From contig CAAFRW010000156.1 of assembly GCA_900765575.1 (NCBI GenBank), positions 1 through 19,574 of the forward strand: a stretch of 19,574 bases of DNA. Direction: 5' to 3'. How positions within the stretch are numbered: position 1 is the stretch's first letter; each line of letters begins with the position of its first letter. The notes beneath the pieces are model-generated. The model was not told where the DNA came from. It saw only the letters and a program-made list of their open reading frames with translations, and did no database searches. A program made the translations under genes and the position numbers. Of this stretch, positions 8,320 through 16,678 are shown piece after piece. Source of the DNA: Bacteroidaceae bacterium (GTDB taxonomy: Bacteria > Bacteroidota > Bacteroidia > Bacteroidales > Bacteroidaceae).

Positions 8320-8766
8320 ATGGAGGAGATAAAGAAACTTGTAGCACGGCAACGTATTGAATATGCTGTTTTTTGGATAGTGGCTATCGGGTTGGCCATT
8401 GGTTTTGAATTGGATTTTTTACCGGATGGGATGTATGCAGGAGATGTGCGGATGGAGTATTTCTTGGAAACCGCGGGCATTCTTTTGGCTATTAGCTTGA
8501 TACCCTTGTCGCTAAAATTGTTTAGTATGGCTTTGGTGAAGCGTATCCGGAAATATCCGTTATTGAAGGCTATTAAGTTATATGAGCGATGGAGTGAATT
8601 CCGTTTACTGATGCTGGCCGTAGCTGTATTGGTTAATTTAACTGTTTATTATTTAACCCTGAACAATATTGGCGGTCTTTGTGCTTTGATGGGTCTAACC
8701 GCATCTTTCTTTTGCTGGCCCGGCATGAAGAGGGTAATGATTGAATTGGATATAACTGAGGCATGA
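8320..8766 (+). CDS. Hypothetical four-helix membrane protein
   Basis: I do not recognise the family. The 148-aa protein has four hydrophobic segments: about residues 14-33, 49-70, 94-113 and 115-134. Charged stretches (MEEIKKLVARQR at the start, KRIRKYPLLKAIKLYERW in the middle) separate the pairs, which suggests two hairpins in the inner membrane. There is no signal peptide cleavage site. It begins 7 bp after recR and its TGA stop overlaps the ATG of the acetyltransferase gene (ATGA), so the three are almost certainly co-transcribed and the last two translationally coupled. No catalytic motif is visible. Confidence 0.75.
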   Translation: MEEIKKLVARQRIEYAVFWIVAIGLAIGFELDFLPDGMYAGDVRMEYFLETAGILLAISLIPLSLKLFSMALVKRIRKYPLLKAIKLYERWSEFRLLMLAVAVLVNLTVYYLTLNNIGGLCALMGLTASFFCWPGMKRVMIELDITEA

Positions 8767-9314
8767 TGGGAACTACTTATATGCATAATAAGGAAATAAG
8801 ACTTCGTGCACCGGAACCGGAAGATTTGGAGCTGATGTACCGGATAGAGAATATGCCGGAGTTATGGAATATCAGTAATACAACAGTACCTTATTCCCGT
8901 TTTCTGTTGAAACAATATATTGAAACGTTGTGCAATGACGTATATGTGGACAAGCAGCTTCGTTTGGTGATAGAACGCAGGGAAGATAACCATCCGGTAG
9001 GAATGATAGATTTGACCGATTTTAATCCGTTGCACAACCGTGCCGAAGTTGGAATTATTGTGGAAGAAACATTTAGGGAACAAGGTATAGCCCGTCAAGC
9101 TCTTGATTTACTGATTGAATATTGTTTCCGTTATCTTCATTTGCATCAATTATATGCTTATGTCGCTTGTGATAATGCTGCCAGTAGAAAACTGTTTGCG
9201 GCATGCGGCTTTATAGAGTGTGGCGTATTGAAACATTGGTTGAGACGTGAAGAAGAGTATCAAGATGCCGTATTGGTACAACGGCTTTCATCTATCAATA
9301 GAAAACTTCTTTAA
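8763..9314 (+). CDS. GNAT family N-acetyltransferase (RimJ/SpeG-like)
   Basis: The 183-aa product uses acetyl-CoA to acetylate an amine. The acetyl-CoA binding motif is clear: VGIIVEETFREQGIARQAL (96-114), with R-x-x-G-x-A at 105-110. The later motif YAYVACDNAASRKLFAACGF (131-150) is typical of the RimJ/RimL and spermidine acetyltransferase branch. The N-terminal segment IRLRAPEPEDLELMYRIEN also fits that branch. The acceptor (polyamine, protein N-terminus or a small molecule) cannot be settled. ATG 8763 overlaps the preceding stop; ATG 8766 and 8781 are alternatives, the last starting right before the conserved region. No signal peptide; cytoplasmic. Confidence 0.87.
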   Translation: MMGTTYMHNKEIRLRAPEPEDLELMYRIENMPELWNISNTTVPYSRFLLKQYIETLCNDVYVDKQLRLVIERREDNHPVGMIDLTDFNPLHNRAEVGIIVEETFREQGIARQALDLLIEYCFRYLHLHQLYAYVACDNAASRKLFAACGFIECGVLKHWLRREEEYQDAVLVQRLSSINRKLL

Positions 9315-9453
9315 TTGAAAGTTGAAAATGGAAAATTGAAAGTGAAATAGAGTAAACAAATAATTTTCATTTTTTATTTCCAAGACTTTAACTTCTAAGC
9401 CAGTGTGCAGACCGAGAAATCCTCTATATTCTCTTATTCTATTTTTGTTTACT
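9313..9453. repeat. Direct and inverted repeats in the convergent gap after the GNAT gene
   Basis: ATTGAAAGT occurs at 9313-9321 and 9334-9342. AGTAAACAAA (9351-9360) and TTTGTTTACT (9444-9453) form a perfect 10-bp inverted repeat with 83 bp between. The stretch is AT-rich and holds no gene. A long-looped termination structure or the remnant of a small element are both possible; neither is proven. Confidence 0.35.
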
Positions 9454-9516
9454 AAACGGAGTGATAAATTTCTTGCTCATATAGATATGTGGAACTGCCT
9501 GCAAAACTTCAATTCT

Positions 9517-9762
9517 TTATCTTTGGAATGCTTTTCTAATTCGTTTGATAACTTTCATACCCAACATTACTCCGTCGAAGACGGCAATACCGGAATTTAT
9601 GGAATGCATAATGGCGTCAGCTTTACCGGCAGGTTTTACCGGAGCAAACAAATCGGCTGCAGTTGCTTTCATCAACTCTTTTTGTTGCCTGATTTCTTTC
9701 AATAACGCTTCTTTTCGTTTAGAGATTTCCTCTAACGTAATTTCCTGTGTAGTTGCTTCCAT
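9517..9762 (-). CDS. Small conserved-looking hypothetical protein (81 aa)
   Basis: Not recognised by name. The N-terminal half is charged and helical (EEISKRKEALLKEIRQQKELMKATA, about 11-35), probably a coiled coil or amphipathic helix. It is followed by a segment rich in Ala, Gly and Met (ADAIMHSINSGIAVFDGVMLGMKV, about 48-71) that could be a weak membrane helix, and a basic tail (KRIRKAF). It begins 2 bp after the end of the holin-like gene and is the last gene of this minus-strand operon, so a role at the inner membrane with its neighbours is a reasonable guess. Confidence 0.72.
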   Translation of the reverse strand: MEATTQEITLEEISKRKEALLKEIRQQKELMKATAADLFAPVKPAGKADAIMHSINSGIAVFDGVMLGMKVIKRIRKAFQR

Positions 9763-9764
9763 AA

Positions 9765-10130
9765 TTAATTCTTTGAATCGTTGTTCATGAATAGTTTTGT
9801 CAAGAACCGAACGAGAGGTTTTACAATCAGTTGCTTTCTGAGTAGATAGATACTCAATAAAAGTAAAAGGATGAATACGGTGATGATAGCGTAGCTGACT
9901 GTCAGTCCGCCTACAAATGGGGCCAATATATATGCCAGGGTAAAAGAAAAATAAAATAGAGCCATCATCCCTAATGTAATAAGGATAAGGGTTAATACTA
10001 ATCCGGAGAACAGGAGGGTTAGTTTCTCTACCAGCTCCAGCCGGACATATTCTTTTTGTAATCCTATGTATCTTTTCAGTTCAATAAATAACTGTTCCAG
10101 ACTTTCAATGCTTTTATCGTTGGCAAACAT
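9765..10130 (-). CDS. Holin-X-like / phage holin family membrane protein
   Basis: The 121-aa product starts with an amphipathic segment (SIESLEQLFIELKRYIGLQKEYVRLELVEKL), then has a long hydrophobic stretch (about 38-73) and another (about 75-97), and ends in a basic tail. This layout matches the putative Actinobacterial Holin-X family, which despite its name is usually a chromosomal inner-membrane protein. No lysin or other phage gene is near, so a lysis role is unlikely. It lies between the YtxH gene and the 81-aa gene, a trio often found together in Bacteroidota and probably linked to envelope stress. The name is a family match, not a shown function. Confidence 0.72.
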   Translation of the reverse strand: MFANDKSIESLEQLFIELKRYIGLQKEYVRLELVEKLTLLFSGLVLTLILITLGMMALFYFSFTLAYILAPFVGGLTVSYAIITVFILLLLLSIYLLRKQLIVKPLVRFLTKLFMNNDSKN

Positions 10131-10167
10131 ATTTTATTTTTTAAGGGTGAAAATGAAAAGCAGATAT

Positions 10168-10230
10168 CCCATCTTGCTATACCGAAAAACCGGATACGGA
10201 TTTGTAAAGTTTCCGCTATAACAAGATGGG
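10168..10230 (-). repeat. Stem-loop between the YtxH and holin-like genes
   Basis: CCCATCTTGCTATA (10168-10181) and TATAACAAGATGGG (10217-10230) form a 14-bp inverted repeat with one mismatch and a 35-bp loop that itself contains CCGnnnnCGG. It sits in the 108-bp gap inside what otherwise looks like one operon. No T run follows on the minus strand, so it is more likely an RNA processing or stability element than a strong terminator. Confidence 0.6.
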
Positions 10231-10238
10231 GGGCTGTA

Positions 10239-10457
10239 TTATTCCGGAGAAATTTCGGACTTAACTTCCGCTGCGATTTCATTTACTAAATCATTCAATT
10301 CATGATGATTCAATTTGATACCTCTTTTGCGAAGAGCTTCTGCTATTTTCGAACGAGTGTCTTCTCCTTTTTCCGGAGCAAATAAAATGCCACATGCTGC
10401 ACCTACGGCTGCGCCGCCCAGAAATGCTGCTAATAAACTTAAACCTTTCATACTCAT
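10239..10457 (-). CDS. YtxH domain protein
   Basis: The 72-aa product has the YtxH signature: a hydrophobic Gly/Ala-rich segment LLAAFLGGAAVGAACGILFAP (8-28) directly followed by EKGEDTRSKI. The rest is a charged helix. Such proteins are small, anchored to the inner membrane by one N-terminal helix, and are linked to stress responses in several phyla; the molecular task is unknown. ATG 10451 (MKGLSLL) is an alternative start. A -7 box TATTTTTG lies on the minus strand at 10485-10478. It is the first gene of the operon with the holin-like and 81-aa genes. Confidence 0.82.
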   Translation of the reverse strand: MSMKGLSLLAAFLGGAAVGAACGILFAPEKGEDTRSKIAEALRKRGIKLNHHELNDLVNEIAAEVKSEISPE

Positions 10458-10477
10458 TTCTTTTTAATGTTCACAAA

Positions 10478-10485
10478 CAAAAATA
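10478..10485 (-). promoter_or_regulatory. -7 box for the YtxH operon
   Basis: TATTTTTG on the minus strand (10485 to 10478) matches TAnnTTTG and lies 20 bp before the start codon. No good -33 element was found, so this is a partial match. Confidence 0.45.
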
Positions 10486-10500
10486 ATGAATTTATTTGGA

Positions 10501-10610
10501 TTTGGTTCTATACAAACTTGATTATTTTTGCCTTTTATGTACATTTTACATGTGATTAATGTTTTTTTTGCTCTTTTCCCGTTGACTGAATGAAAATAGT
10601 ACTATTTTTG
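10501..10610 (+). promoter_or_regulatory. Tandem promoters for the SPOR lipoprotein transcript
   Basis: Two promoters on the plus strand match the Bacteroidota pattern: TTTG (10501-10504) with TATTTTTG (10523-10530), spacing 18, and TTG (10582-10584) with TATTTTTG (10603-10610), spacing 18. The second would start near 10617 and give a leader of about 200 nt. Confidence 0.5.
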
Positions 10611-10637
10611 CTGTAAATTTATTAAAGATTAAGTCCT

Positions 10638-10769
10638 ATGTGCTTTTTAATTCGTTATAGAAGCAAGAAAGTCGGGACGGAACGATGTGAAGCTTTATTG
10701 AAAAACAGGCTATTCGGATGTAAGTTGAGGCGTAATTGGATGAAAAGGAAACCTGTTTGGATACGGTGA
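10638..10769 (+). CDS. Possible 43-aa basic small protein in the SPOR gene leader
   Basis: An ATG just after the probable start of transcription opens a 44-codon frame ending in TGA at 10767-10769. The peptide is rich in Lys and Arg (MCFLIRYRSKKVGTERCEAL, later KLRRNWMKRKPVWIR), with three Cys. No family is recognised. It could be a leader peptide, a real small protein, or chance. Nothing but position and composition supports it. Confidence 0.22.
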   Translation: MCFLIRYRSKKVGTERCEALLKNRLFGCKLRRNWMKRKPVWIR

Positions 10770-10824
10770 TATAAAGTTTCATTTTAGGTATAATGCGTAT
10801 TAATTTAAAAACAGAATAATTAAG

Positions 10825-11325
10825 ATGAAAAAGTATTTGATGTTAGGAGCCGGCTTGTGCCTGGCAGTAATGATTACCTCTTGTAAATCAAGCGAAAGTG
10901 CTTATAAAAAAGCTTATGAAAAGGCAAAACAGCAAGAATTGGCTCAACCTCAGGTAAATGAAGCTGTAGAAGTGGCTCCTGTAGTGAGCGCTCCGGTTGT
11001 TTCTGCCCCACAACCATCTAATGTTTCGAATGCAACGGTTCGTGAAGAGAAGGTTTCAATGGTTAGTGGAGAAGGAATAAAGAATTATAGCGTTGTATGC
11101 GGTAGTTTCGGTGTGAAAGCAAATGCTGAAGGCTTGAAAGATTTCTTGGATAAAGAGGGATATAACGCGCAGATTGTTTACAATCCGGAAAGACAAATGT
11201 ATCGTGTGGTTGCGGCTACTTATGATGATAAGGCAGCAGCCGCTCAGGCAAGAGATGAATTTAAAGCAAAATATCCATCTCGTTCAGACTTCCAGGGTTC
11301 TTGGTTGCTCTATAGAGTTTATTAA
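10825..11325 (+). CDS. SPOR domain lipoprotein
   Basis: The 166-aa product begins with a lipoprotein signal peptide: basic start, hydrophobic core, and lipobox ITSC with Cys20. After a short basic helix comes a Pro/Val/Ala-rich linker (about 40-70), then a SPOR domain at about 86-160 (NYSVVCGSFGVKANAEGLKDFL, later YRVVAATYDDKAAAAQARDEF). SPOR domains bind glycan strands of peptidoglycan stripped of stem peptides, often at the division site. The protein is probably anchored in a membrane and facing the cell wall. The gene stands alone, with a long leader upstream and a large inverted repeat downstream. Confidence 0.88.
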   Translation: MKKYLMLGAGLCLAVMITSCKSSESAYKKAYEKAKQQELAQPQVNEAVEVAPVVSAPVVSAPQPSNVSNATVREEKVSMVSGEGIKNYSVVCGSFGVKANAEGLKDFLDKEGYNAQIVYNPERQMYRVVAATYDDKAAAAQARDEFKAKYPSRSDFQGSWLLYRVY

Positions 11326-11358
11326 TCTGGGAATATCAGGTTAAAAGATAAAATTAGG

Positions 11359-11457
11359 GAGGAGACTGTTTCAAAAGTGCAGCTCCGTGATGTAAACCGG
11401 ATATAATTTCTGGTTGAGAAACATGCGGATGTGGATGCCTTTTGGTACAGTCTCCTC
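11359..11457 (+). repeat. 19-bp inverted repeat element downstream of the SPOR gene
   Basis: Positions 11359-11377 and 11439-11457 are inverted repeats of 19 bp with two mismatches (GAGGAGACTG at the outer end). They enclose 61 bp that contain a smaller hairpin, AACCGG (11395-11400) with CTGGTT (11410-11415). A weak T run follows (11461-11465). It may act as the terminator, but the size and long near-perfect arms also fit a MITE-like remnant. No clear target-site duplication was found. Confidence 0.6.
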
Positions 11458-11519
11458 TACTTTTTGGTTTATTACACCTTTTTTGTCTTTTATTTCTTAC
11501 GTATTTTCACGTAATTAGT

Positions 11520-11527
11520 TATTTTTG
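11520..11527 (+). promoter_or_regulatory. -7 box for the ruvX-def-TPR operon
   Basis: TATTTTTG, an exact TAnnTTTG match, ends only 9 bp before ATG 11537. Initiation about 7 nt after it would leave a nearly leaderless message. Confidence 0.45.
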
Positions 11528-11536
11528 CAAGCGATT

Positions 11537-11953
11537 ATGAGCAGAATAGTATCTATTGATTATGGAAAAAAACGTTCCGGCATAGCCGTGAGTGATACGT
11601 TGCAACTTATTGCGAACGGATTGACAACGGTAGCAACGCATGAGTTATTTGATTTTATTATTAACTATGTGCGTACCGAACCGGTGGAACGAATAATCAT
11701 AGGCCTTCCCAAACAGATGAATAATGAGTTCTCGGAGAACATGAAAAATATAGAACCGTTTGTTAAACGGCTCAAAAAAACGTTGCCTGAGCTCCCAATA
11801 GAGTATGTGGATGAAAGGTTTACCTCTGTGTTGGCACACCAGGCCATGATTGATGGAGGCTTAAAAAAGAAAGCTCGACAGAATAAAGCGCTGGTAGATG
11901 AAATTAGCGCAACGATTATATTACAATCCTATTTGGAATCAAAAAGAAATTAG
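11537..11953 (+). CDS. ruvX: Putative pre-16S rRNA nuclease / Holliday junction resolvase RuvX (YqgF)
   Basis: ATG 11537 is chosen over the in-frame TTG at 11525, which overlaps the -7 box. The 138-aa product has the RNase H-like fold of YqgF: DYGKKRSGIAVSD near the N-terminus with the first catalytic Asp, IIIGLPKQMNN in the middle, YVDERFTSVLA with the Glu, and DEISATIILQSYL with the last Asp. In E. coli this protein processes the 5' end of 16S rRNA; resolvase activity has also been reported for the family. It is the first gene of an operon, 9 bp before def. Confidence 0.94.
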   Translation: MSRIVSIDYGKKRSGIAVSDTLQLIANGLTTVATHELFDFIINYVRTEPVERIIIGLPKQMNNEFSENMKNIEPFVKRLKKTLPELPIEYVDERFTSVLAHQAMIDGGLKKKARQNKALVDEISATIILQSYLESKRN

Positions 11954-11962
11954 AAAACGACA

Positions 11963-12520
11963 ATGATTTTACCGATTTACACTTACGGACAACCCGTATT
12001 AAGAAAGGTGGCGGAGGATATAACTCCCGATTATCCAGGTTTGAAAGAATTAATTCAGAATATGTTTGAAACCATGCAGCATGCCGATGGAGTGGGCTTG
12101 GCTGCTCCGCAGGTAGGTCTGCCCATTCGGGTGGTTACCATCGATTTGGATGTCATCTCGGATGATTCTCCCGAATTTAAAGGATTTTTGCATGCATATA
12201 TCAATCCTCATATTTTAGAAACGGAAGGAGAGGATGTGGTTATGGAAGAAGGTTGTTTAAGTTTGCCCGGAATTCATGAGTCGGTGAAACGTAAAGACCG
12301 TATACATGTAACTTACTTGGATGAGAATATGCAGGAACATGATGAATGGGTTACAGGTTATTTGGCACGTGTGATGCAACATGAGTTCGACCATTTGGAA
12401 GGAACTATGTTTATTGACCATCTTTCTTCTTTGCGCAAGCAAATGATTAAGGGAAAGTTGAATGGATTACTGAAAGGTAAAGCTCGTTGCTCTTATAAAG
12501 TGAAACTAGTAGGTAAATAA
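11963..12520 (+). CDS. def: Peptide deformylase
   Basis: Removes the formyl group from the N-terminal Met of new proteins, on the ribosome in the cytosol. The 185-aa protein has the three motifs of the metal site: [10 protein letters not shown] (43-52), EGCLSLPG (96-103) with metal ligand Cys98, and QHEFDHLEG (139-147) with ligands His140 and His144 and catalytic Glu141. Length and spacing are normal for type I enzymes. It lies between ruvX and the TPR gene with short gaps (9 and 16 bp), so it is part of one operon. Confidence 0.98.
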   Translation: MILPIYTYGQPVLRKVAEDITPDYPGLKELIQNMFETMQHADGVGLAAPQVGLPIRVVTIDLDVISDDSPEFKGFLHAYINPHILETEGEDVVMEEGCLSLPGIHESVKRKDRIHVTYLDENMQEHDEWVTGYLARVMQHEFDHLEGTMFIDHLSSLRKQMIKGKLNGLLKGKARCSYKVKLVGK

Positions 12521-12536
12521 ATATACAACTACAAAA

Positions 12537-14543
12537 ATGATACGCAAAGTCTTCTTTATATTGTTGTTCTTTCCGTCGATGTTGTTTGCACAAATCAATA
12601 CCGACCGGGTTATGACTATTGCCCGTAATGCGCTTTATTTTGAAGACTATGTGTTGTCCATTCAATATTTCAATCAGGTTATTAGTGCTAAACCTTATTT
12701 ATACGAACCTTATTTTTTTAGGGGAGTAGCAAAATTGAATTTGGATGATTTTCAAGGTGCGGAACAGGATTGTACAGAGGCTATCAATCGGAATCCTTTT
12801 GTCGTGGCTTGTTATCAGGTAAGGGGATTGGCGCGTATTCGCCAGCAAAACTATGACGGGGCTATAGCTGATTATGAAAAGGCCTTGGAATATGAACCGG
12901 AGACTATAGGTTTGTGGCATAATCTGTCTTTATGCAAAATGCAAAAAGAAGATTATGAAGGAGCTCAAGAAGACTTGGATAAACTGAAAGCCCTGGCGCC
13001 CAAACATACGGCTGCTTATTTAATGAGTGCGGATGTTTCTTTGAGACAAAAAGATACATTGCGGGCCGAACAGAATATAGATAAGGCTTTGGAGATAGAC
13101 CCATACGATGGTGATGTTTGGTCGTCGAAGGCTATTCTTCATTTGCAACAGTCTAAATATAAAGATGCGGAAGATGATTTGAATAAGGCGATTCACTTAG
13201 CTTCCAAAAATGCGAATAATTATATTAACCGTGCATTGGCGCGTTATCACCAAAATAATTTGCGTGGAGCGATGAGTGACTATGACTTGGCTTTGGAAAT
13301 TGACCCTTCTAATTTCTTGGGACATTATAACAGAGGCTTGTTACGTGCACAAGTTGGAGATGATAATCGTGCCATTGAGGACTTTAATTTTGTTATTGAA
13401 ATAGAGCCGGAGAATATGATGGCTATCTTTAACAGAGGATTGCTCTTAGACCAAACAGGTGATTACAAGGGGGCAATTAAAGATTTCTCAACTGTAATTG
13501 ACGAATATCCAAACTTCTTGACCGGGTATCATTACCGTGCTGCTGCCCGTCGTAAAATTGGTGATGTAAAAGGAGCGGATGCTGATGAGTTCAAACTATT
13601 GAAAGCTCAGATAGATCGCCAGAATGGAGTGAATAGTAATAAAACTACTGCTGATGCTTCCGATGAAAAGACACGCAAGAAGTCGGATAAGAATATGAAT
13701 AACTATCGGAAGATTGTAGTAGCAGATAATGCGAACGATGAACAGCGTTACAAGAGCGAGTATCGAGGAAAAGTGCAAGATAGAAATGTGAGAGTTGAAC
13801 TCCAACCTATGTATGCCTTGACTTATTACGAGAAACGGAACGATGTGAAACGTACTATTAATTATTATCGGGATATTGATGATTTGAATCATGACCCCTT
13901 GTTCCATAATCAGTTGATAATAACTAATATGGAAGCGCCGCTTACCGAGAAGCAAGCTTCGGAGCATTTTGCGTCGGTAAATGAGTATACTTTGCTTCTT
14001 ACAAAAGAACCGAATAATGCTAAGTTGCGTTTTTTACGTGGAATGGATTTCTATTTAACGCAGGATTTTCCTAGTGCTGTAGAAGACTTTACTCAAGCCA
14101 TATTGGCTGATGGCTCTTTCTTCCCCGCTTATTTCAATCGTGCATTAGTGCGGTATAAACAATTGGAATATAGAAAGAATGAGGCGCGTATCAGCAGAGA
14201 AGCAGGGGCTGCAATGACTTCTTCGGATGAGGTGAAAGCAGTAGATTATGAACTGGTAAAGAGTGATTTAAATAAGGTGATTGAGCTGGTTCCCGATTTT
14301 GCATTCGCTTATTATAATCGAGGGAATATTTACTCGCAGTTAAGCGATTATCGTGCGGCCATAGCTGATTATGACAAGGCTCTTTCTTTGAATCCTAATT
14401 TTGCTGAAGCTTACTATAATAGAGGATTAACTCTTATATTCTTGGGAAATAATAAGCAGGGCATTACCGATTTGAGTAAGGCCGGAGAATTAGGACTCTT
14501 TTCTGCTTATAATATTATCAAACGTTTTACAGAAGTAAAATAG
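12537..14543 (+). CDS. Exported tetratricopeptide repeat protein
   Basis: The 668-aa product has a signal peptide (MIRKVFFILLFFPSMLFAQ), so it is periplasmic or on the outer membrane. Residues about 25-355 hold roughly nine to ten TPR units, seen from repeated patterns such as YEPYFFRGVAKLNLDDFQGA and FLGHYNRGLLRAQVGDDNRA. A charged, Asn/Lys-rich linker follows (about 358-410). A second TPR block fills about 480-660 (for example FAFAYYNRGNIYSQLSDYRA and FAEAYYNRGLTLIFLGNNKQ). TPR arrays bind other proteins; no partner can be named. It is third in the operon after def, 16 bp away, with no sign of an enzyme domain. Confidence 0.88.
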   Translation: MIRKVFFILLFFPSMLFAQINTDRVMTIARNALYFEDYVLSIQYFNQVISAKPYLYEPYFFRGVAKLNLDDFQGAEQDCTEAINRNPFVVACYQVRGLARIRQQNYDGAIADYEKALEYEPETIGLWHNLSLCKMQKEDYEGAQEDLDKLKALAPKHTAAYLMSADVSLRQKDTLRAEQNIDKALEIDPYDGDVWSSKAILHLQQSKYKDAEDDLNKAIHLASKNANNYINRALARYHQNNLRGAMSDYDLALEIDPSNFLGHYNRGLLRAQVGDDNRAIEDFNFVIEIEPENMMAIFNRGLLLDQTGDYKGAIKDFSTVIDEYPNFLTGYHYRAAARRKIGDVKGADADEFKLLKAQIDRQNGVNSNKTTADASDEKTRKKSDKNMNNYRKIVVADNANDEQRYKSEYRGKVQDRNVRVELQPMYALTYYEKRNDVKRTINYYRDIDDLNHDPLFHNQLIITNMEAPLTEKQASEHFASVNEYTLLLTKEPNNAKLRFLRGMDFYLTQDFPSAVEDFTQAILADGSFFPAYFNRALVRYKQLEYRKNEARISREAGAAMTSSDEVKAVDYELVKSDLNKVIELVPDFAFAYYNRGNIYSQLSDYRAAIADYDKALSLNPNFAEAYYNRGLTLIFLGNNKQGITDLSKAGELGLFSAYNIIKRFTEVK

Positions 14544-14588
14544 TAACATTTTTTTAGCTAAAAGGGCTTCAACTCAAAAAGAATTCGT

Positions 14589-14596
14589 TATTTTTG
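14589..14596 (+). promoter_or_regulatory. -7 box upstream of thrS
   Basis: TATTTTTG matches TAnnTTTG and lies 27 bp before ATG 14624, after the end of the TPR gene. The -33 element is not clear. A separate thrS transcript is therefore likely but not certain. Confidence 0.45.
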
Positions 14597-14623
14597 CCAT
14601 TCAAAAAGAAAATTCAAATTATT

Positions 14624-16564
14624 ATGATAAAGATAACATTTCCAGATGGCTCTGTACGTGAATATAACGACGGAGTAAATGGTCTGCAAATAGCAGAAAG
14701 TATCAGTTCTCGTTTGGCACAGGAGGTATTAGCTTGTGGAGTTAACGGAGAAACTTATGATTTATCGCGTCCGATTCATAACGATGCTTCCATTGTTTTG
14801 TATAAATGGGAAGATGAGCAAGGAAAGCATGCCTTTTGGCATACTAGTGCTCACTTGTTGGCTGAAGCATTGCAAGAATTGTATCCGGGGATTCAGTTCG
14901 GTATTGGTCCGGCTATTGAAAACGGTTTCTATTATGATGTAGACCCGGGTGAAGCAACCATTAAAGAATCTGATTTGCCTGTAATCGAAGCTAAAATGGC
15001 GGAACTTGCAGCAAAGAAAGAGGCTTTGGTTCGTAAGGATATTGCCAAAGCCGATGCGTTGAACATGTTTGGTGAAAGAGGTGAGACTTATAAGTGTGAG
15101 TTAATATCCGAACTGGAAGATGGGCATATTACAACTTATACGCAAGGTGCTTTTACCGATTTATGCCGTGGCCCACACTTGATGTCTACAGCTCCCATTA
15201 AAGCCATTAAATTGACGTCTGTAGCCGGAGCTTATTGGAGAGGCCATGAAGACCGTAAACAGCTGACTCGTATCTATGGTATTACATTCCCTAAAAAGAA
15301 AATGCTGGATGAATACCTTGTTTTATTGGAAGAAGCGAAAAAACGCGACCACCGTAAAATAGGTAAGGAGATGGAGCTCTTCATGTTTTCCGAGATGGTA
15401 GGAAAAGGGTTGCCGATGTGGTTACCAAAGGGAACTGCATTGCGACTTCGTTTGGAAGATTTCTTGAAAAAAATACAGAAACGTTTTGGATATATGCAGG
15501 TAATGACTCCGCATATCGGAAACAAACAACTTTATGTAACATCCGGTCATTGGGATCATTATGGAAAGGACAGTTTTCAGCCTATTACTACTCCTGAAGA
15601 AGGGGAGGTTTATTTGTTGAAACCGATGAATTGTCCTCATCACTGTATGATTTATAAGAATTCTCCCCGTTCGTATAAAGACCTTCCATTGCGCTATGCT
15701 GAATTTGGTACGGTTTACCGTTACGAACAAAGTGGAGAGTTGCATGGTTTGACTCGTGTTCGAAGCTTTACGCAGGATGATGCGCATATATTCTGCCGTC
15801 CGGACCAGGTAAAAGAGGAGTTTTTGAAGGTAATGGATATTATCCAGATTATCTTTAAAGCACTTGATTTCAATAATTATGAAGCACAGATTTCATTGCG
15901 TGACCCCAATGATACGGAAAAATACGTGGGTAGCGATGAAGTGTGGGAGAAGGCTGAAAGAGCCATTGTTGAAGCTTGTGAAGAAAAAGGCTTAAAAGCC
16001 AGAGTCGAATACGGAGAAGCGGCATTCTATGGTCCAAAGCTTGATTTTATGGTGAAGGATGCATTAGGTCGTCGTTGGCAATTAGGTACAATCCAGGTAG
16101 ATTATAACTTGCCTGAACGTTTCCAATTGGAATATATGGGAACGGATAACCAGAAACACCGTCCGGTAATGATTCACCGTGCTCCGTTTGGTTCTATGGA
16201 ACGCTTTGTTGCAGTCTTGATAGAACATACGGGTGGTAAATTCCCATTGTGGTTGACGCCGGAACAGGTTGCGATTCTTCCTATTTCTGAGAAATTCAAC
16301 GATTATGCTATGAAGGTGAAAGAATTCTTAGAGATGAACGATATTCGTGCTATTGTAGATGATAGAAATGAAAAAATCGGCCGTAAGATTCGTGATAACG
16401 AAATGAAACGTATTCCATATATGCTGATTGTAGGAGAAAAAGAAGCAGAAAATGGAGAAGTTTCTGTAAGAAAACAGGGCGAAGGCGATAAAGGAAGTAT
16501 GAAATTTGAAGAATTTGCAAAGATTTTAGACGAAGAAGTGCAGAATATGATAAATAAGTTCTAA
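14624..16564 (+). CDS. thrS: Threonyl-tRNA synthetase
   Basis: Charges tRNA-Thr and removes mischarged Ser. The start is ATG 14624 ([10 protein letters not shown]), not the upstream TTG that overlaps the -7 box. The 646-aa protein has the full domain set: TGS (1-62), the editing domain with HTSAH (73-77) and CRGPH (181-185), the class II catalytic core with zinc ligands Cys337 (MNCP), His388 (DDAH) and His518 (IHRAP), and the anticodon-binding domain from about 545. Length and motifs match full-length bacterial enzymes. It is followed by infC after 114 bp, the same gene order as in E. coli. Confidence 0.98.
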   Translation: MIKITFPDGSVREYNDGVNGLQIAESISSRLAQEVLACGVNGETYDLSRPIHNDASIVLYKWEDEQGKHAFWHTSAHLLAEALQELYPGIQFGIGPAIENGFYYDVDPGEATIKESDLPVIEAKMAELAAKKEALVRKDIAKADALNMFGERGETYKCELISELEDGHITTYTQGAFTDLCRGPHLMSTAPIKAIKLTSVAGAYWRGHEDRKQLTRIYGITFPKKKMLDEYLVLLEEAKKRDHRKIGKEMELFMFSEMVGKGLPMWLPKGTALRLRLEDFLKKIQKRFGYMQVMTPHIGNKQLYVTSGHWDHYGKDSFQPITTPEEGEVYLLKPMNCPHHCMIYKNSPRSYKDLPLRYAEFGTVYRYEQSGELHGLTRVRSFTQDDAHIFCRPDQVKEEFLKVMDIIQIIFKALDFNNYEAQISLRDPNDTEKYVGSDEVWEKAERAIVEACEEKGLKARVEYGEAAFYGPKLDFMVKDALGRRWQLGTIQVDYNLPERFQLEYMGTDNQKHRPVMIHRAPFGSMERFVAVLIEHTGGKFPLWLTPEQVAILPISEKFNDYAMKVKEFLEMNDIRAIVDDRNEKIGRKIRDNEMKRIPYMLIVGEKEAENGEVSVRKQGEGDKGSMKFEEFAKILDEEVQNMINKF

Positions 16565-16578
16565 CTTTGCAGCCAATT

Positions 16579-16620
16579 GTAAAAGTACATAGGTGTGAGA
16601 ACCATTTACGTTACTTTTAC
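16579..16620 (+). promoter_or_regulatory. Stem-loop in the thrS-infC gap
   Basis: GTAAAAGTA (16579-16587) pairs perfectly with TACTTTTAC (16612-16620). There is no strong T run after it, so it may be an RNA leader element of infC or a processing site rather than a terminator. Function not known. Confidence 0.4.
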
Positions 16621-16678
16621 GTTTCTAGATAAAGATTTTAATAATTAAATAAAAACAGATTGGAACTAATAGTTTTTA

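Noticed and set aside
9765..10130. Prophage remnant suggested by the holin-like protein
   Set aside because: No integrase, lysin or structural phage gene is nearby; this family is usually chromosomal in Bacteroidota.
13596..13967. 123-aa minus-strand frame inside the TPR gene
   Set aside because: It lies opposite a well-supported TPR coding region and has a composition typical of an antisense shadow.
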